From contig NW_026577927.1 of the NCBI RefSeq assembly GCF_029407905.1, forward strand, positions 930,001-994,000: a stretch of DNA of 64,000 nucleotides. The letters are read 5' to 3'. Each line of letters opens with the position of its first letter. Position 1 is the first letter of the stretch. The translations under genes and the position numbers were made by a program. The stretch is from Bubalus kerabau (Eukaryota; Chordata; Mammalia; Artiodactyla; Bovidae). Under the pieces are notes generated by a model, which worked only from the letters and a program-made list of their open reading frames with translations, made no database searches and was not told the DNA's origin. Shown piece by piece: positions 20,941 to 31,237 of this stretch.

Positions 20941-22207
20941 CAAAGGTCATGAGGAAGGAGGCTGGGCATACACAAAGGCGGGATCGAGCCTCGGGAGTCC
21001 TCCCGGATATTCTTGAGCATCTACCCCCCAAAACCAGAGTCTGCCTACTTTATTGCTTTGTGCTCTCACCTCTGACTTTACTGGGGGCTGTCCCCCACCA
21101 CCATCTCACTCTCTCTGTCAAAGAGCTAACTTACAGCTCCAATTAATAAAGTTCCTGGGCAATTAGGAGTGTTTAAATCCAAACACGTCAGATGGCTCTC
21201 TAACTCGCCTGACAAGTTTACCCGGTCTCCTACAGCAATGCATACAATTGTTTACAGTCTCCGAGCCTCGAGAGGCACGGGAAGCTTAAGATATTCAAAT
21301 AGCTTAGAGCCTCTCAGAGAGTTAGAAACTGTCAGAATAAAACTAGTAAAAGATTTCATTGATGAACCAATGCTTGTTGCCAAGTTTCCACATCCCCTGA
21401 ATTGTATAATTGAATGTGTATTAATTAATATAGTTGGTATGTAGAAGAAATAAGTAGTGGCCTTGGTGTTACTAACTTTAGACCCTTAAGGTAATAAATT
21501 ATTTCCTTTGTTGTAAGCCCATTACACATCTGCCCTATAGGAATGCAATTTTATCTTCGAAAGATGGGGCCAAACCTTAAAATAATTACTCTTAGAGAAA
21601 ATAAGTCTTACGGTTGATAAGTCTTTGTCAAGAGTCATAAAATGTTAATAGGTCTTCTGGCTAGAAGATGATGTAAATCACCTAAACCATTTGTATACGA
21701 TACATTTGCAGGACAGAAACTCTGGTTTTTGATAAGGATCAAAGGCTGCTGTCTTTGCATCCCCATTATCCTCTATGTGTAACTTAGGGTATAAAAACCC
21801 CTGTTGAAAATAAAGCTACGGGCCTTGATTGCCAACGCTTAGTCTCCTAATGTCATTCTTCCCCTCAATTTTCATCTGAAAATTGAGTGTCCATCTGGAG
21901 CGCGGATATCCTCTGCGACCATTTATTTGCCTGGGCTTCGAAGACCACTTGAGAAGGTGTCTAAGGTGGGGCACTTTTCGCTATTCGAGAGGGAGCCTGC
22001 GGCCTCCGTGGTCAGAGCTAACCTGGTGTCACGGGTTATACTGATTTTCCGCATAAACCAAGCTACTCAGCTTCTTTTCTCCACTAAATTTTCCTACTGA
22101 GCTATCCTCATTCTATTACTCTTTATATCTTCGATAAATAAATCAATAGGCCGCCTACTCTGTCTCCCCTTTGAAAACCCTGGACCAGCCGAGGCTGGAC
22201 CTTGTCA
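20907..22207 (+). repeat. 3' LTR of the endogenous retrovirus
   Basis: A 1301-bp copy of the 5' LTR with substitutions and small indels throughout. It begins TGCCGGGAGCC and ends CTTGTCA, followed by the target duplication gaagag. The 91-codon open frame (21169-21444) seen in the other LTR is also open here, again from GTG. One structural difference is a palindromic segment at about 21869-21890 that the 5' LTR lacks. Confidence 0.9.
21790..21814 (+). promoter_or_regulatory. LTR TATA box and polyadenylation signal
   Basis: A good TATA box (tataaaaa, 21790-21797) is followed 12 bases later by aataaa (21809-21814). The 5' LTR has the weaker tattaaaa at the same place, so the 3' LTR keeps the better core promoter. 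Whether it fires within satellite heterochromatin cannot be read from sequence. Confidence 0.65.
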
Positions 22208-24619
22208 GAAGAGGGCCTCATCTCGATTTGAAGCAGGAACCTCAGGGTTGCTCTCCATTTCTGACTCTGAACACAGAGTCCCTACAGAGTTAGGACAGGA
22301 GAGTCAGGCCTCGTCTTGTGTGGAGGAATGGAACTCCACTGGACTCTCGAGTTGTTCACCGGATAACAGGCCACTTGTCGAGCTGTGTGTGGAACCTGCG
22401 GTTTTATCCGGACGATGCATGGGGGTGTCAGTTCCCCTTCGTTTTTTGCCTTCATACACAGGGTTGCCTTCGAAGAGGTATCCAGCCTTCAGATTCTTAT
22501 CAAGAGCAGACCAGGAAATCAGTGTCTTTCGGCATGTGGCACCACCCACAAGCCTACGTCTCGAATTTCTTCTTGAGACGGACCTCAACCTGAGGTGCAC
22601 CAGGAAGGTCGGTAACCCTTTCAGACAAAGCAAGTGAATCGACCCTCTTGTCCCAATCAGGAGGGGAGAAGGGGCTCAGATGAAGTGGTGCCGGGAACCT
22701 CGATGTTCCCCTCGAGTAAAACTGGGATGTCGGGGAACTTTTGGAGTCACATCAAAGGTGCTAAGTACCGTTTCAAACTTCAAGACGGAACGTGAGACTT
22801 CTCTTGAGACGCTGTAGCTGGCAAGGGCCTCATCTTGTGGTGATGGGTTAACCACGTTGTTTTTCTCGAGTTGTGGCGGGATTCTCGAGTTAGGTCAGGA
22901 AATTCAGGCTTCCTCTTGTGTTGGCCCAGGGAAGTCCAGTCTTCCATTCGAGTTGCGAGGGAGAGCTAGGGATTGCGCTTGAGTCACTGCAGGGCAAAAG
23001 AGACCTTATCTAGGCTTGTGTCCAGGACATAATGTTCGTCTCCAGGGGGGACAGGGATCTCGGGGTTGCTTTCCTGATGCACCCGGGGAGTCAGTCCTTG
23101 TCTCGAGGGGAAGCGAAGGACTCCGCTCTCCTCTCGAGTTGCAACGGGTATCTCTTGGAGCCCACTGAGTGGCCTAAAGGGAGTCAAGCCTCCTGTGGAG
23201 TTTGGAGAGAGGACTCGTGATTGCTCTCCAGGCCATGCAGGAAAAGAAGGCCATCATCTCGCGATGAAGGGGGCGTCTCGTGGGTTTTCTCGAGCTGCAG
23301 CGCCAGTGTGGGGTTTCTCATGAGGTACTACGGGGAGCTCAGGGAGCCTCTCATGTGGCGCTTGGGAAGTCAGGTCTCCATGCGCATTGCGAGGGGGAGC
23401 ACGTCATTGCTCTAGAGTCATGGAAGGTGTATCGGGCCTCAAGAACCGTTAAAGCAGGACTTTCAAGGTGTTTCTTGGGTCACGGCAGTAAACCCTGGGT
23501 TCCCTCGACTAGTGCCGGTGGCCTCAGGGAGCTTCTCAGTGTGCCTCTGAGAAGTCAAGGATACCCTGGAGTTGGGAGGGCCCTCTCGGGACTCCACTGG
23601 GTTTGGTGCAATAGAAGAGGGCCTCATCTCGAGTGGAGGCAGGAACCTCAGGGTTCGTCTCCATTTCTGACTCTGATCACAGGGTCCCTGCAGAGTTGGG
23701 ACAGGAGAGTCAGGCCTCGTCTTGTAAGGAGGAATGGAACTCCGCTTGCCTCTCGAGTTATTCACGGGGTGACAGGCAACTTGTCGAACTGTGTTTGGAA
23801 TCTGCGGGTTTTTCCGGACGATGCACGAGGGTGTCAGTGCCCCTTCGTGTTGTGCCTTCTTCCACAGGGTTGCCTTTCAAGAGGTGTCCGGGCATCGGGT
23901 TCTTATCAAGAGTGGACCGGGGAATCGGGGTCTTTCAGCATGTGTTACCACCCATGAAGCTACGTCTCAAATATTCTCGTTAGACAGGCCTCATCCTGAG
24001 GTGCGCCGGGAAGGTTGGGAACCCCTTCCAGACAAAGCACGGGAGTCGACCCTCCAGTCGCAATCAGGAGGGGAGAAGTGGCTCAGATGAAGTCGTACCG
24101 GGAACCTCGGTGTTCCCCTCGAGAGAGACCAGGGTGTCGGGGAACTTTTGGAATCGCATCAAGGGTGCCAAGTTTTCACACTTGAAGTGTGAAAACACTT
24201 CAAGAAGAAACCTGGGACTTCTCTTTAGACGCTGTAGCGGGCAAGGGCCTCATCTTGCGATGACAGGGTAACCATGTGGTTTTTCTCGAGTTTCGGCGGG
24301 ATTCTCGAGTTACGATGGGGAATTCAGGCTTCCTCTTGTGTTGGCCCAGGGAAGTCCAATCTTCCATTGGAGTTGCGAGAGAGAGCTAGGGATTGCTCTC
24401 GAGTCACTTCAGGGCAAAAGAGACCTCATCTAAGCTTGTGTCCAGGACCTAATGTTCCTCTCCAGGGGCGACAGAGATCTCGGGGTTGCATTTTAGATGC
24501 ACCCGAGGAGTCAGACCTCATCTCGAGAGGAAGGAAAGGACTCTGCTCTGCTCTCGAGTCCCGACGGGTATTTCTTGGAGACCACTGAGTGGCCTAAAAG
24601 GAGTCAAGCCTCCTGTGGA
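22208..24619. repeat. Satellite I-like array, middle arm
   Basis: Subtype B monomers between the two mobile elements, with phase marks at 22981 and 24401 (1420 bp apart). The monomer split by the retrovirus resumes at 22208 in register. The longer period of this unit is explained by a fold-back insertion at 24173-24195. The arm ends inside a monomer at ctcctgtgga (24610-24619), the left target duplication of the L1. No gene seen. Confidence 0.92.
24173..24195. repeat. Perfect 11-bp inverted repeat (fold-back insertion) in a monomer
   Basis: TTTTCACACTT (24173-24183) and AAGTGTGAAAA (24185-24195) are perfect reverse complements with a one-base spacer. Other monomers have only one arm here (for example, gttttgcacttcaag). 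The second arm therefore looks like a local copy made in reverse, adding about 17 bases. Confidence 0.8.
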
Positions 24620-24968
24620 TTATTTTTAGTTTTATTTTATTTTTAAACTTTACATAATTGTATTAGTTTTTCCAAATATCAAAATGAATCCGCCTCAGGT
24701 ATACATGTGCTCCCCATCCTGAACCCTCCTCCCTCCTCCCCCCCATAGCATCCCTCTGGGTCGTCCCAGTGCACTAGCCCCAAGCATCCAGTGTCATGCA
24801 TCAAACCTGGACTGGCAACTCTTTTCATACATGATATTTTACATGTTTCAATGCCATTCTCCCAAATCTTCCCACCTTCTCCCTCTCCCACAGAGTCCAT
24901 AAGACTCTTCTATACATCAGTGTCTCTTTTGCTGTCTCGTACTCAGGGTTATTGTTACCATCTTTCAA
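24620..24968 (-). other. L1 3' UTR and A-rich tail
   Basis: About 350 bases from the end of ORF2 to the insertion point. The tail is an imperfect A-rich run (AAAATAAAATAAAA on the L1 strand), not a pure poly(A). Next to it is the GATATTTGG segment common at the end of ruminant L1 copies. There is no frame with coding sense. Confidence 0.8.
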
Positions 24969-27900
24969 AGTTCCATATATATGCGTTAGTATACTGTATT
25001 GGTGTTTTTCTTTCTGGCTTACTTCACTCTGTATAATAGGCTCCAGTTTCATCCACCTCATTAGAACTGATTCATTCTATTCTTTTTAATGGCGGAGTAA
25101 TACTCCATTGTGTATATGTACCACAGCTTTCTTATCCATTCATCTGCTGATGGACATCTAGGTTGCTTCCATGTCCTGGCTATTAGAAACAGTGCTGCGA
25201 TGAACATTGGGGTACACGTGTCTCTTTCCCTTCTGGTTTCCTCAGTGTGTATGCCCAGCAGTGGGATTGCTGGATCATAAGGCAGTTCTATTTCCAGTTT
25301 TTTAAGGAATCTCCACACTGTTCTCTATAGTGGCTGTACTAGTTTGCATTCCCACCAACAGTGTAAGAGGGTTCCCTTTTCTCCACACCCTCTCCAGCAT
25401 TTATTATTTGTAGACTTTTGGATTGCAGCCATTCTGACTGGCGTGAAATGGTACCTCATAGTGGTTTTGATTTGCATTTCTATGATAATGAGTGATTTTG
25501 AGCATCTTTTCATGTGTTTGTTAGCCATCTGTATGTCTTCTTTGGAGAAATGTCTATTTAGTTCTTTGGCCCATTTTTTGATTGGGTCATCTATTTTTCT
25601 GGAGTTGAGCTGTAGGTGTTGCTTGTATATTTTTGAGATTAGTTGTTTGTCAGTTGCTTCATTTCCTATTATTTTCTCCCATTCCGAAGGCTGTCTTTTC
25701 ACCTTGCTAATAGTTTGCTTTGATGTGCAGAAGCTTTTAAGGTTAATTAGGTCCCATTTGTTTATTTTTGTTTTTATTTCCAATATTCTGGGAGGTGGGT
25801 CATAGAGGATCCTGCTGTGATGTATTTCAGAGAGTGTTTTGCCTATGTTCTCCTCTAGGAGTTTTATAGTTTCTGGTCTTACGTTTAGATCTTGAATCCA
25901 TTTTGAGTTTATTTTTGTGTATTGTGTTAGAAAGTGTTCTAGTTTCATTCTTTTACAAGTGGTTGACCAGATTTCCCAGCACCACTTGTTAAAGAGATTG
26001 TCTTTAATCCATTGTATATTTTTGCCTCCTTTGTCAAAGATAAGGTGTCCATATGTGTGTGGATTTATCTCTGGGCTTTCTATTTTGTTCCACTAATCTA
26101 TATTTCTGTCTTTGTGCCAGTACCATACTGTCTTGATAACTGTGGCTTTGTAGCGGAGCCTGAAATCAGGTAGGTTGATTCCTCCAGTTCCATTCTTCTT
26201 TCTCAAGATCGCTTTGGCTATTCGAGGTTTTTTGTATTTCCATACAAATTGTGAAATTATTTGTTCTAGCTCTGTGAAGAATACTGTTGGTAGCTTGATA
26301 GGGATTGCATTGAATCTATAAATTGCCTTGGGTAGTATACTCATTTTCACTATATTGATTCTTCCAATCCATGAACATGGTATATTTCTCCACCTATTAG
26401 TATCCTCTTTGATTTCTTTCACCAGTGTTTTATAGTTTTCTATATATAGGTCTTTAGTTTCTTTAGGTAGGTATATTCCTAAGTATTTTATTCTTTCCGT
26501 TGCAATGGTGAATGAAATTGTTTCCTTAATTTCTCTTTCTGTTTTCTCATTATTAGTGTATAGGAATGCAAGGAATTTCTGTGTGTTGATTTTATATCCT
26601 GCAACTTTACTATAGTCATTGACTAGTTCTAGTAATTTTCTGGTGGAGTCTTTAGGGTTTTCTATGTAGAGGATCATGTCATCTGCAAACAGTGAGAGTT
26701 TTACTTCTTCTTTTGCAATTTGGATTCCTTTTGTTTCTTTTTCTGCTCTGATTGCTGTGGCCAAAACTTCCAAAGCTATGTTGAATAGTAATGGTGAAAG
26801 TGGGCACCCTTGTCTAGTTCCTGACTTTAGAGGAAATGCTTTCAATTTTTCACCATTGAGGATAATGTTTGCTGTGGGTTTGTCATATATAGCTTTTATT
26901 ATGTTGAGGTATGTTCCTTCTATTCCTGCTTTCTGGAGAGTTTTTAATCATAAATGGATGTTGAATTTTGTCAAAGGCTTTCTCTGCATCTATTGAGAAA
27001 ATCATATGGTTTTTATTTTTCAATTTGTTAAGGTGGTGTATTACATTGATTGATTTGCGGATATTGAAGAATCCTTGCATCCCTGGGATAAAGCCCACTT
27101 GGTCATGGTGTATGATCTTTTTAATGTGTTGTTGGATTCTGATTGCTAGAATTTTGTTAAGGATTTTTGCATCTATGTCATCAGTGATATTGGCCTGTAG
27201 TTTTCTTTTTTTGTGGGATCTTTGTCAGGTTTTGGTATTAGGCTGATGGTGGCCTCATAGAATGAGTTTGGAAGTTTACCTTCCTCTGCAATTTTCTGGA
27301 AGAGTTTGAGCAGGATAGGTGTTAGCTCTTCTCTAAATTTTTCGTAGAATTCAGCTGTGAAGCCGTCTGGACCTGGGCTTTTGTTGGCTGGAAGATTTTT
27401 GGTTACAGTTTCCATTTCCGTGCTTGTGATGGGTCTGTTAAGATTTTCTAGTTCTTCCCTGGTCCAGTTTTGGAAAGTTGTACTTTTCTAAGAATTTGTC
27501 CATTTCTTCCACGTTGTCCATTTTATTGGCATATAATTGTTGATAGTAGTCTCTTATGATCCTTTGTATTTCTGTGTTTTCTGTTGTGATCTCTCCATTT
27601 TCATTTCTAATTTTATTGATTTGATTTTTCTCCCTTTGTTTCTTGATGAGTCTGGCTAATGGTTTGTCAATTTTATTTATCGTTTCAAAGAACCAGCTTT
27701 TGGTTTTGTTGATTTTTGCTATGGTCTCTTTTGTTTCTTTTGCATTTATTTCTGCTCTAATTTTTAAGATTTCTTTCCTTCTACTAACCCTGGGGTTCTT
27801 CATTTCTTCCTTTTCTAGTTGCTTTAGGTGTAGAGTTAGTTTATTTATTTGACTTTTTTCTTGTTTCTTGAGGTGTGCCTGTATTGCTATGAACTTTCCC

Positions 27901-28784
27901 CTTAGGGCTGCTTTTACCGTGTCCCACAAGTTTTGGGTTGTTGTGTTTTCATTTTCATCCGTTTCTATGCAAATTTTGATTTCTTTTTTGATTTCTTCTG
28001 TGATTTGTTGGTTATTCAGCAGCGTGTTGTTCAGCCTCCATATGTTGGAATTTTTAATAGTTTTTCTCCTGTAATTGAGATCTAATCTTACTGCATTGTG
28101 GTCAGAAAAGATGCTTGGAATGATTTCTATTTTTTTGAATTTACCAATGCTAGCTTTATGGCCCAGGATGTGATCTATCCTGGAGAAGGTTCCATGTGCA
28201 CTTTAGAAAAAGTTGAAATTCATTGTTTTGGGATGAAATGTCCTATAGATATCAATTAGGTCTAACTGGTCTATTGTATCATTTAAAGTTTGTGTTTCCT
28301 TGTTAAATTTCTGTTTAGTTGATCTATCCATAGGTGTGAGTGGGGTATTAAAATCTCCAACTATTATTGTGTTAGTGTTAATTTCTCCTTTCATACTTGT
28401 TAGCATTTGTCTTACATACTGTGGTGCTCCCACGTTGGGTGCATATATATTTATAATTGTTATATCTTCTTCTTGGATTGATCCTTTGATCATTATGTAG
28501 TGACCTTCTTTGTCTCTTTTCACGGCCTTTGTTTTAAAGTCTATTTTATCTGATATGAGTATCGCTACTCCTGCTTTCTTTTGGTCCCTATTTGCATGGA
28601 AAATCTTTTTCCAGCCCTTCACTTTCAGTCTGTATGTATCCCCTGTTTTGAGGTGGGTCTCTTGTAGACAACATATGTAGGGGTCTTGTTTTTGTATCCA
28701 TTCAGCCAGTCTTTGTCTTTTGGTTGGAGCATTCAACCCATTTACGTTTGATGTAATTACTGATAAGTATGATCCCATTGCCAT
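24969..28784 (-). pseudogene. L1 ORF2 (endonuclease-reverse transcriptase), broken
   Basis: It starts with a true ATG at 28784. The endonuclease domain (28203-28784) shows the expected SNVNGLN, QETHL, IYAPN and GDFN motifs and then hits a stop. Reverse transcriptase follows in pieces on different frames: 27438-27929 (linker), 27173-27415 (PANKSPGPDGF), 26883-27098 (SIDAEKAFDKIQ) and 26093-26845 (GTRQGCPLSPLLFN, then catalytic FADD at 26678-26689). The C-terminal part, with the cysteine-rich segment CWRGCGEKGTLLHCWWEC, lies at 25325-25948 and 25061-25318. The frame changes at least four times, in addition to stops. In an intact element this protein nicks DNA and reverse-transcribes L1 RNA at the target; here it is dead. 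The exact C-terminal end is uncertain because the last stop has been altered. Confidence 0.92.
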
Positions 28785-28809
28785 TTACTTTATTGTTTGG
28801 GGTTTGAAT

Positions 28810-29746
28810 TTATACACCGTTTTTGTGTTTCCTGTTTAGTATTTGTTGGAGAGCTGGTTTGGTGGTGCAGAATTCTCTCAGCTTTTGCTTGTCTGAAAAG
28901 CTTTTGATTTCTCATTCATACTTGAATGAGATCCTTGCTGGGTACAATAATCTGGGCTGTAGGTTATTTTCTTTCATCATTTTAAGTATGTCTTGCCATT
29001 CCCTCCTTGCTTGAAGAGTTTCTATTGAAAGATCAGCTGTTATCCTTATGGCAATTCCCTTGTGTGTTATTTGTTGTTTTTCCCTTGCTGCTTTTCATAT
29101 TTGTTCTTTGTGTTTGATTTTTGTTAATGTGATTAATATGTGTCTTGGGGGGTTTCGCCTTGGCTTTATCCTGTTTGGGACTCTCTGGGTTTCTTGGACT
29201 TGAGTGAGTATTTCCTTCCCCATTTTAGGGAAGTTTTCAACTATTATCTCCTCAAGTATTTTCTCACGGTCTTTCTTTTTGTCTTCTTCTTCTGGGACCC
29301 CTATGATTCGAATGTTGTAGCGTTTAATATTGTCCTGGAGGTCTCTGAGATTGTGCTCATTTCTTTTAATTCGTTTTTCATTTATCCTCTCTGATTCATT
29401 TATTTCTACCATTCTATCTTCGAATTCACTAATCCTATCTTCTGCCTCTGTTATTCTACTATGTGTTGCCTCCAGAGTGTTTTTAATTTCATTTATTGCA
29501 TTATTCATTATATATTGACTCTTTTTTTATTTCTTCTAGGTCCTTGTTAAACCTTTCTTGCATCTTCTCAATCCTTGTCTCCAGGCTATTTATCTGTGAT
29601 TCCATTTTAATTTCAAGATTTTAGATCCATTTCACTCTCCTTACTCGGAATTCTTTATCAGGTAGATTCCCTATCTCTTCCTCTTTTGTTTGGTTTGGTG
29701 GGCATTTATCCTGTTCCTTTATCTGCTGGGTATTCCTCTGTCTCAT
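28810..29746 (-). pseudogene. L1 ORF1 (RNA-binding protein), broken
   Basis: An ATG at 29746 opens the frame. It is lost by a frameshift in the N-terminal part and resumes at 29095-29508 with a coiled-coil region (EAEDRISEFEDRMVEI), the RNA-recognition part (RRYN-type IRIIGVPEEE) and NFPKMGKEI. In-frame stops follow at 29095-29097 and 28912-28914. The C-terminal domain (RITADLSIETLQARREW) can still be read between and past them, to the last stop at 28810. The intact protein trimerises on L1 RNA. It lies 25 bases upstream of the ORF2 start, the usual L1 spacing. Confidence 0.88.
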
Positions 29747-30303
29747 CTTGTTTAAATTGCTGAGTTTGGGGTGTCCTTTCTGTATTCTGGCAGTTTGTGG
29801 AGTTCTTTACTGTGGCATTTCCTCGCTGTGTGTGGGTTTGTACAGGTGTCTTGTCAAGGTTTCCTGGTTAGGGAAGCTTGTGTCCGTGTTCTGGTGGGTG
29901 GAGCTGTATTTCTTCTCTCTGGAGTGCAATGAAGTGTCCAGTAATGAGTTATGAGATGTCTGTGGTTTTGGGGTGACTTTGGGCAGCCTGTATCTTGAAG
30001 CTCAGGGCTGCGTTCCTTTGTTGCTGGAGAATTTGCTTGGTATGTCTTGCCCTGGAACTTGTTGGCCCTTGTGTGGTGCTTGATTTCAGTGTCGGTATGG
30101 AGGCATTTGATGAGCTCCTGTCAATTAATGTTCCTCGGAGTCAGGAGTTCCCTGGAGTCAGGGTTTGGACTTAAGCCTCCTGCTTCCAGTTATCTGTCTT
30201 ACTTTTACAGTAGTTTCAACACTTCTCCTTCTATACAGCACCATTGATAAAACATCTACGTTAAAGAAGAAAAGTTTCTCTACTGTGAGGGTCACTCAGA
30301 AAG

Positions 30304-30740
30304 GTTCACAGCGTTACATGGAGAAGAGAAGAGGGAGGAGGGAGTTAGAGGTGACCCAAATGAGATCAGGTGGAATCAATAGTGGAGAGAGTGGGCTGGC
30401 CAGTAGTCACTTCCTTATGTGCACTCCACAACTGGACCGCTCAGAGATGTTCACAGAGTTATACAGAGACGAGAAGAAGGAGGAAGGAGACAGAGGTGGC
30501 CAGAAGGATAAAAGGGGGGAATGAAAAGGAGGGAGACAGATCCAGCCAGTAATCAGTTCCCTAAGTGTTCTCCACCATCTGGAATACACAGAAATTCACA
30601 GAGTTGGGTAGAGTAGAGAGGGGTTAGGGAGGAGACACAGGCGACCTGGTGGAGAAAAAGGAGAGTCCAAAGGGAGAGAGAGCAGTCAAGCCAGTAATCT
30701 CGCTCCCTAGTGAAAAATGGGTACTGAAGATTGGGTTCTT
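30304..30740 (-). repeat. Three 145-bp tandem units in L1 5' UTR
   Basis: Units begin at 30304, 30449 and 30594, each with ttcacag(a/c)gtt-like starts, purine-rich middles (gagaagaggga types) and a ccagtaatc or ccagtagtc end. They have diverged from each other by substitutions and small indels. No coding sense. Confidence 0.8.
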
Positions 30741-30743
30741 AAA

Positions 30744-31194
30744 GGTACAAAATTGGTAACAAATACATAAAAGCAAAAATTAAAAATCTAGAGTAGAGTT
30801 TGGAATTTCAAAAATACGATGTTAAAGAAAAGAAGAAGGAAAAGAAAGAGAGAAAAAACGAACAAAGAAAAACAAACAAGCTCGCAAAAAATATTAAGAA
30901 AATACAGGTACAAAATTGATAACTAATACCAAAAAGCAAAAATTAAAAATCTAGAGTAGAGTTTGGAATTTCAAAAATACAATGTTAAAAAAAAGGAAGA
31001 AGAAAACTAAAGAGAAAACAAACAAACAAAAACAAGCAATGTCGCAAAAATTATAAAGAAACTACAGGTACAAAATTGATATCAAATACCAAAAAGCATA
31101 AATTAAAAATCTAGAGTACAGTTTGGAATTTCAAAAATACAATGTTAAAGAAAAGAAAAAAAAAAAAAACAAAACAAAAAAACAAGGTCAAAAA

Positions 31195-31198
<4 letters not shown>
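30744..31198 (-). repeat. Three 160-bp AT-rich tandem units in L1 5' UTR
   Basis: Units start at ggtacaaaattg (30744, 30907, 31067), 163 and 160 bases apart. Each contains ctagagta(g/c)agtttgg and an A-rich end (aaagaaaag types). The third unit runs into an (AT)n tract. Confidence 0.85.

Positions 31199-31234
<36 letters not shown>
31199..31234. repeat. (AT)18 microsatellite
   Basis: An uninterrupted 36-base AT dinucleotide run within the L1 5' UTR, likely length-variable between individuals. Confidence 0.95.

Positions 31235-31237
<3 letters not shown>

Larger units (their letters stand above)
15307..22207 (+). mobile_element. Defective class II (betaretrovirus-like) endogenous retrovirus
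   Basis: This 6.9-kb provirus is inserted into a satellite monomer. It has two long LTRs, a Lys-type primer binding site, gag, dUTPase-protease, integrase and env remnants in the canonical order, and a polypurine tract. It is flanked by a 6-bp target duplication, gaagat (15301-15306) and gaagag (22208-22213). The uninterrupted satellite reads gaagag, so the left copy has one substitution. Removing the element plus one duplication restores a 1404-bp monomer (phase marks 14670 and 22981). The internal part is only 4.3 kb because reverse transcriptase, RNase H, the integrase core and the env surface domain are missing. Every reading frame is broken, so it is a fossil. LTR copies differ at roughly 5-7 percent of sites by eye, meaning an insertion many millions of years old. 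It also carries a host-derived TIMP2 fragment. Confidence 0.93.

Noticed and set aside
24791..28500. Plus-strand open frames across the L1
   Set aside because: These are antisense shadows of ORF1 and ORF2, which read with recognisable endonuclease and reverse transcriptase motifs on the minus strand.
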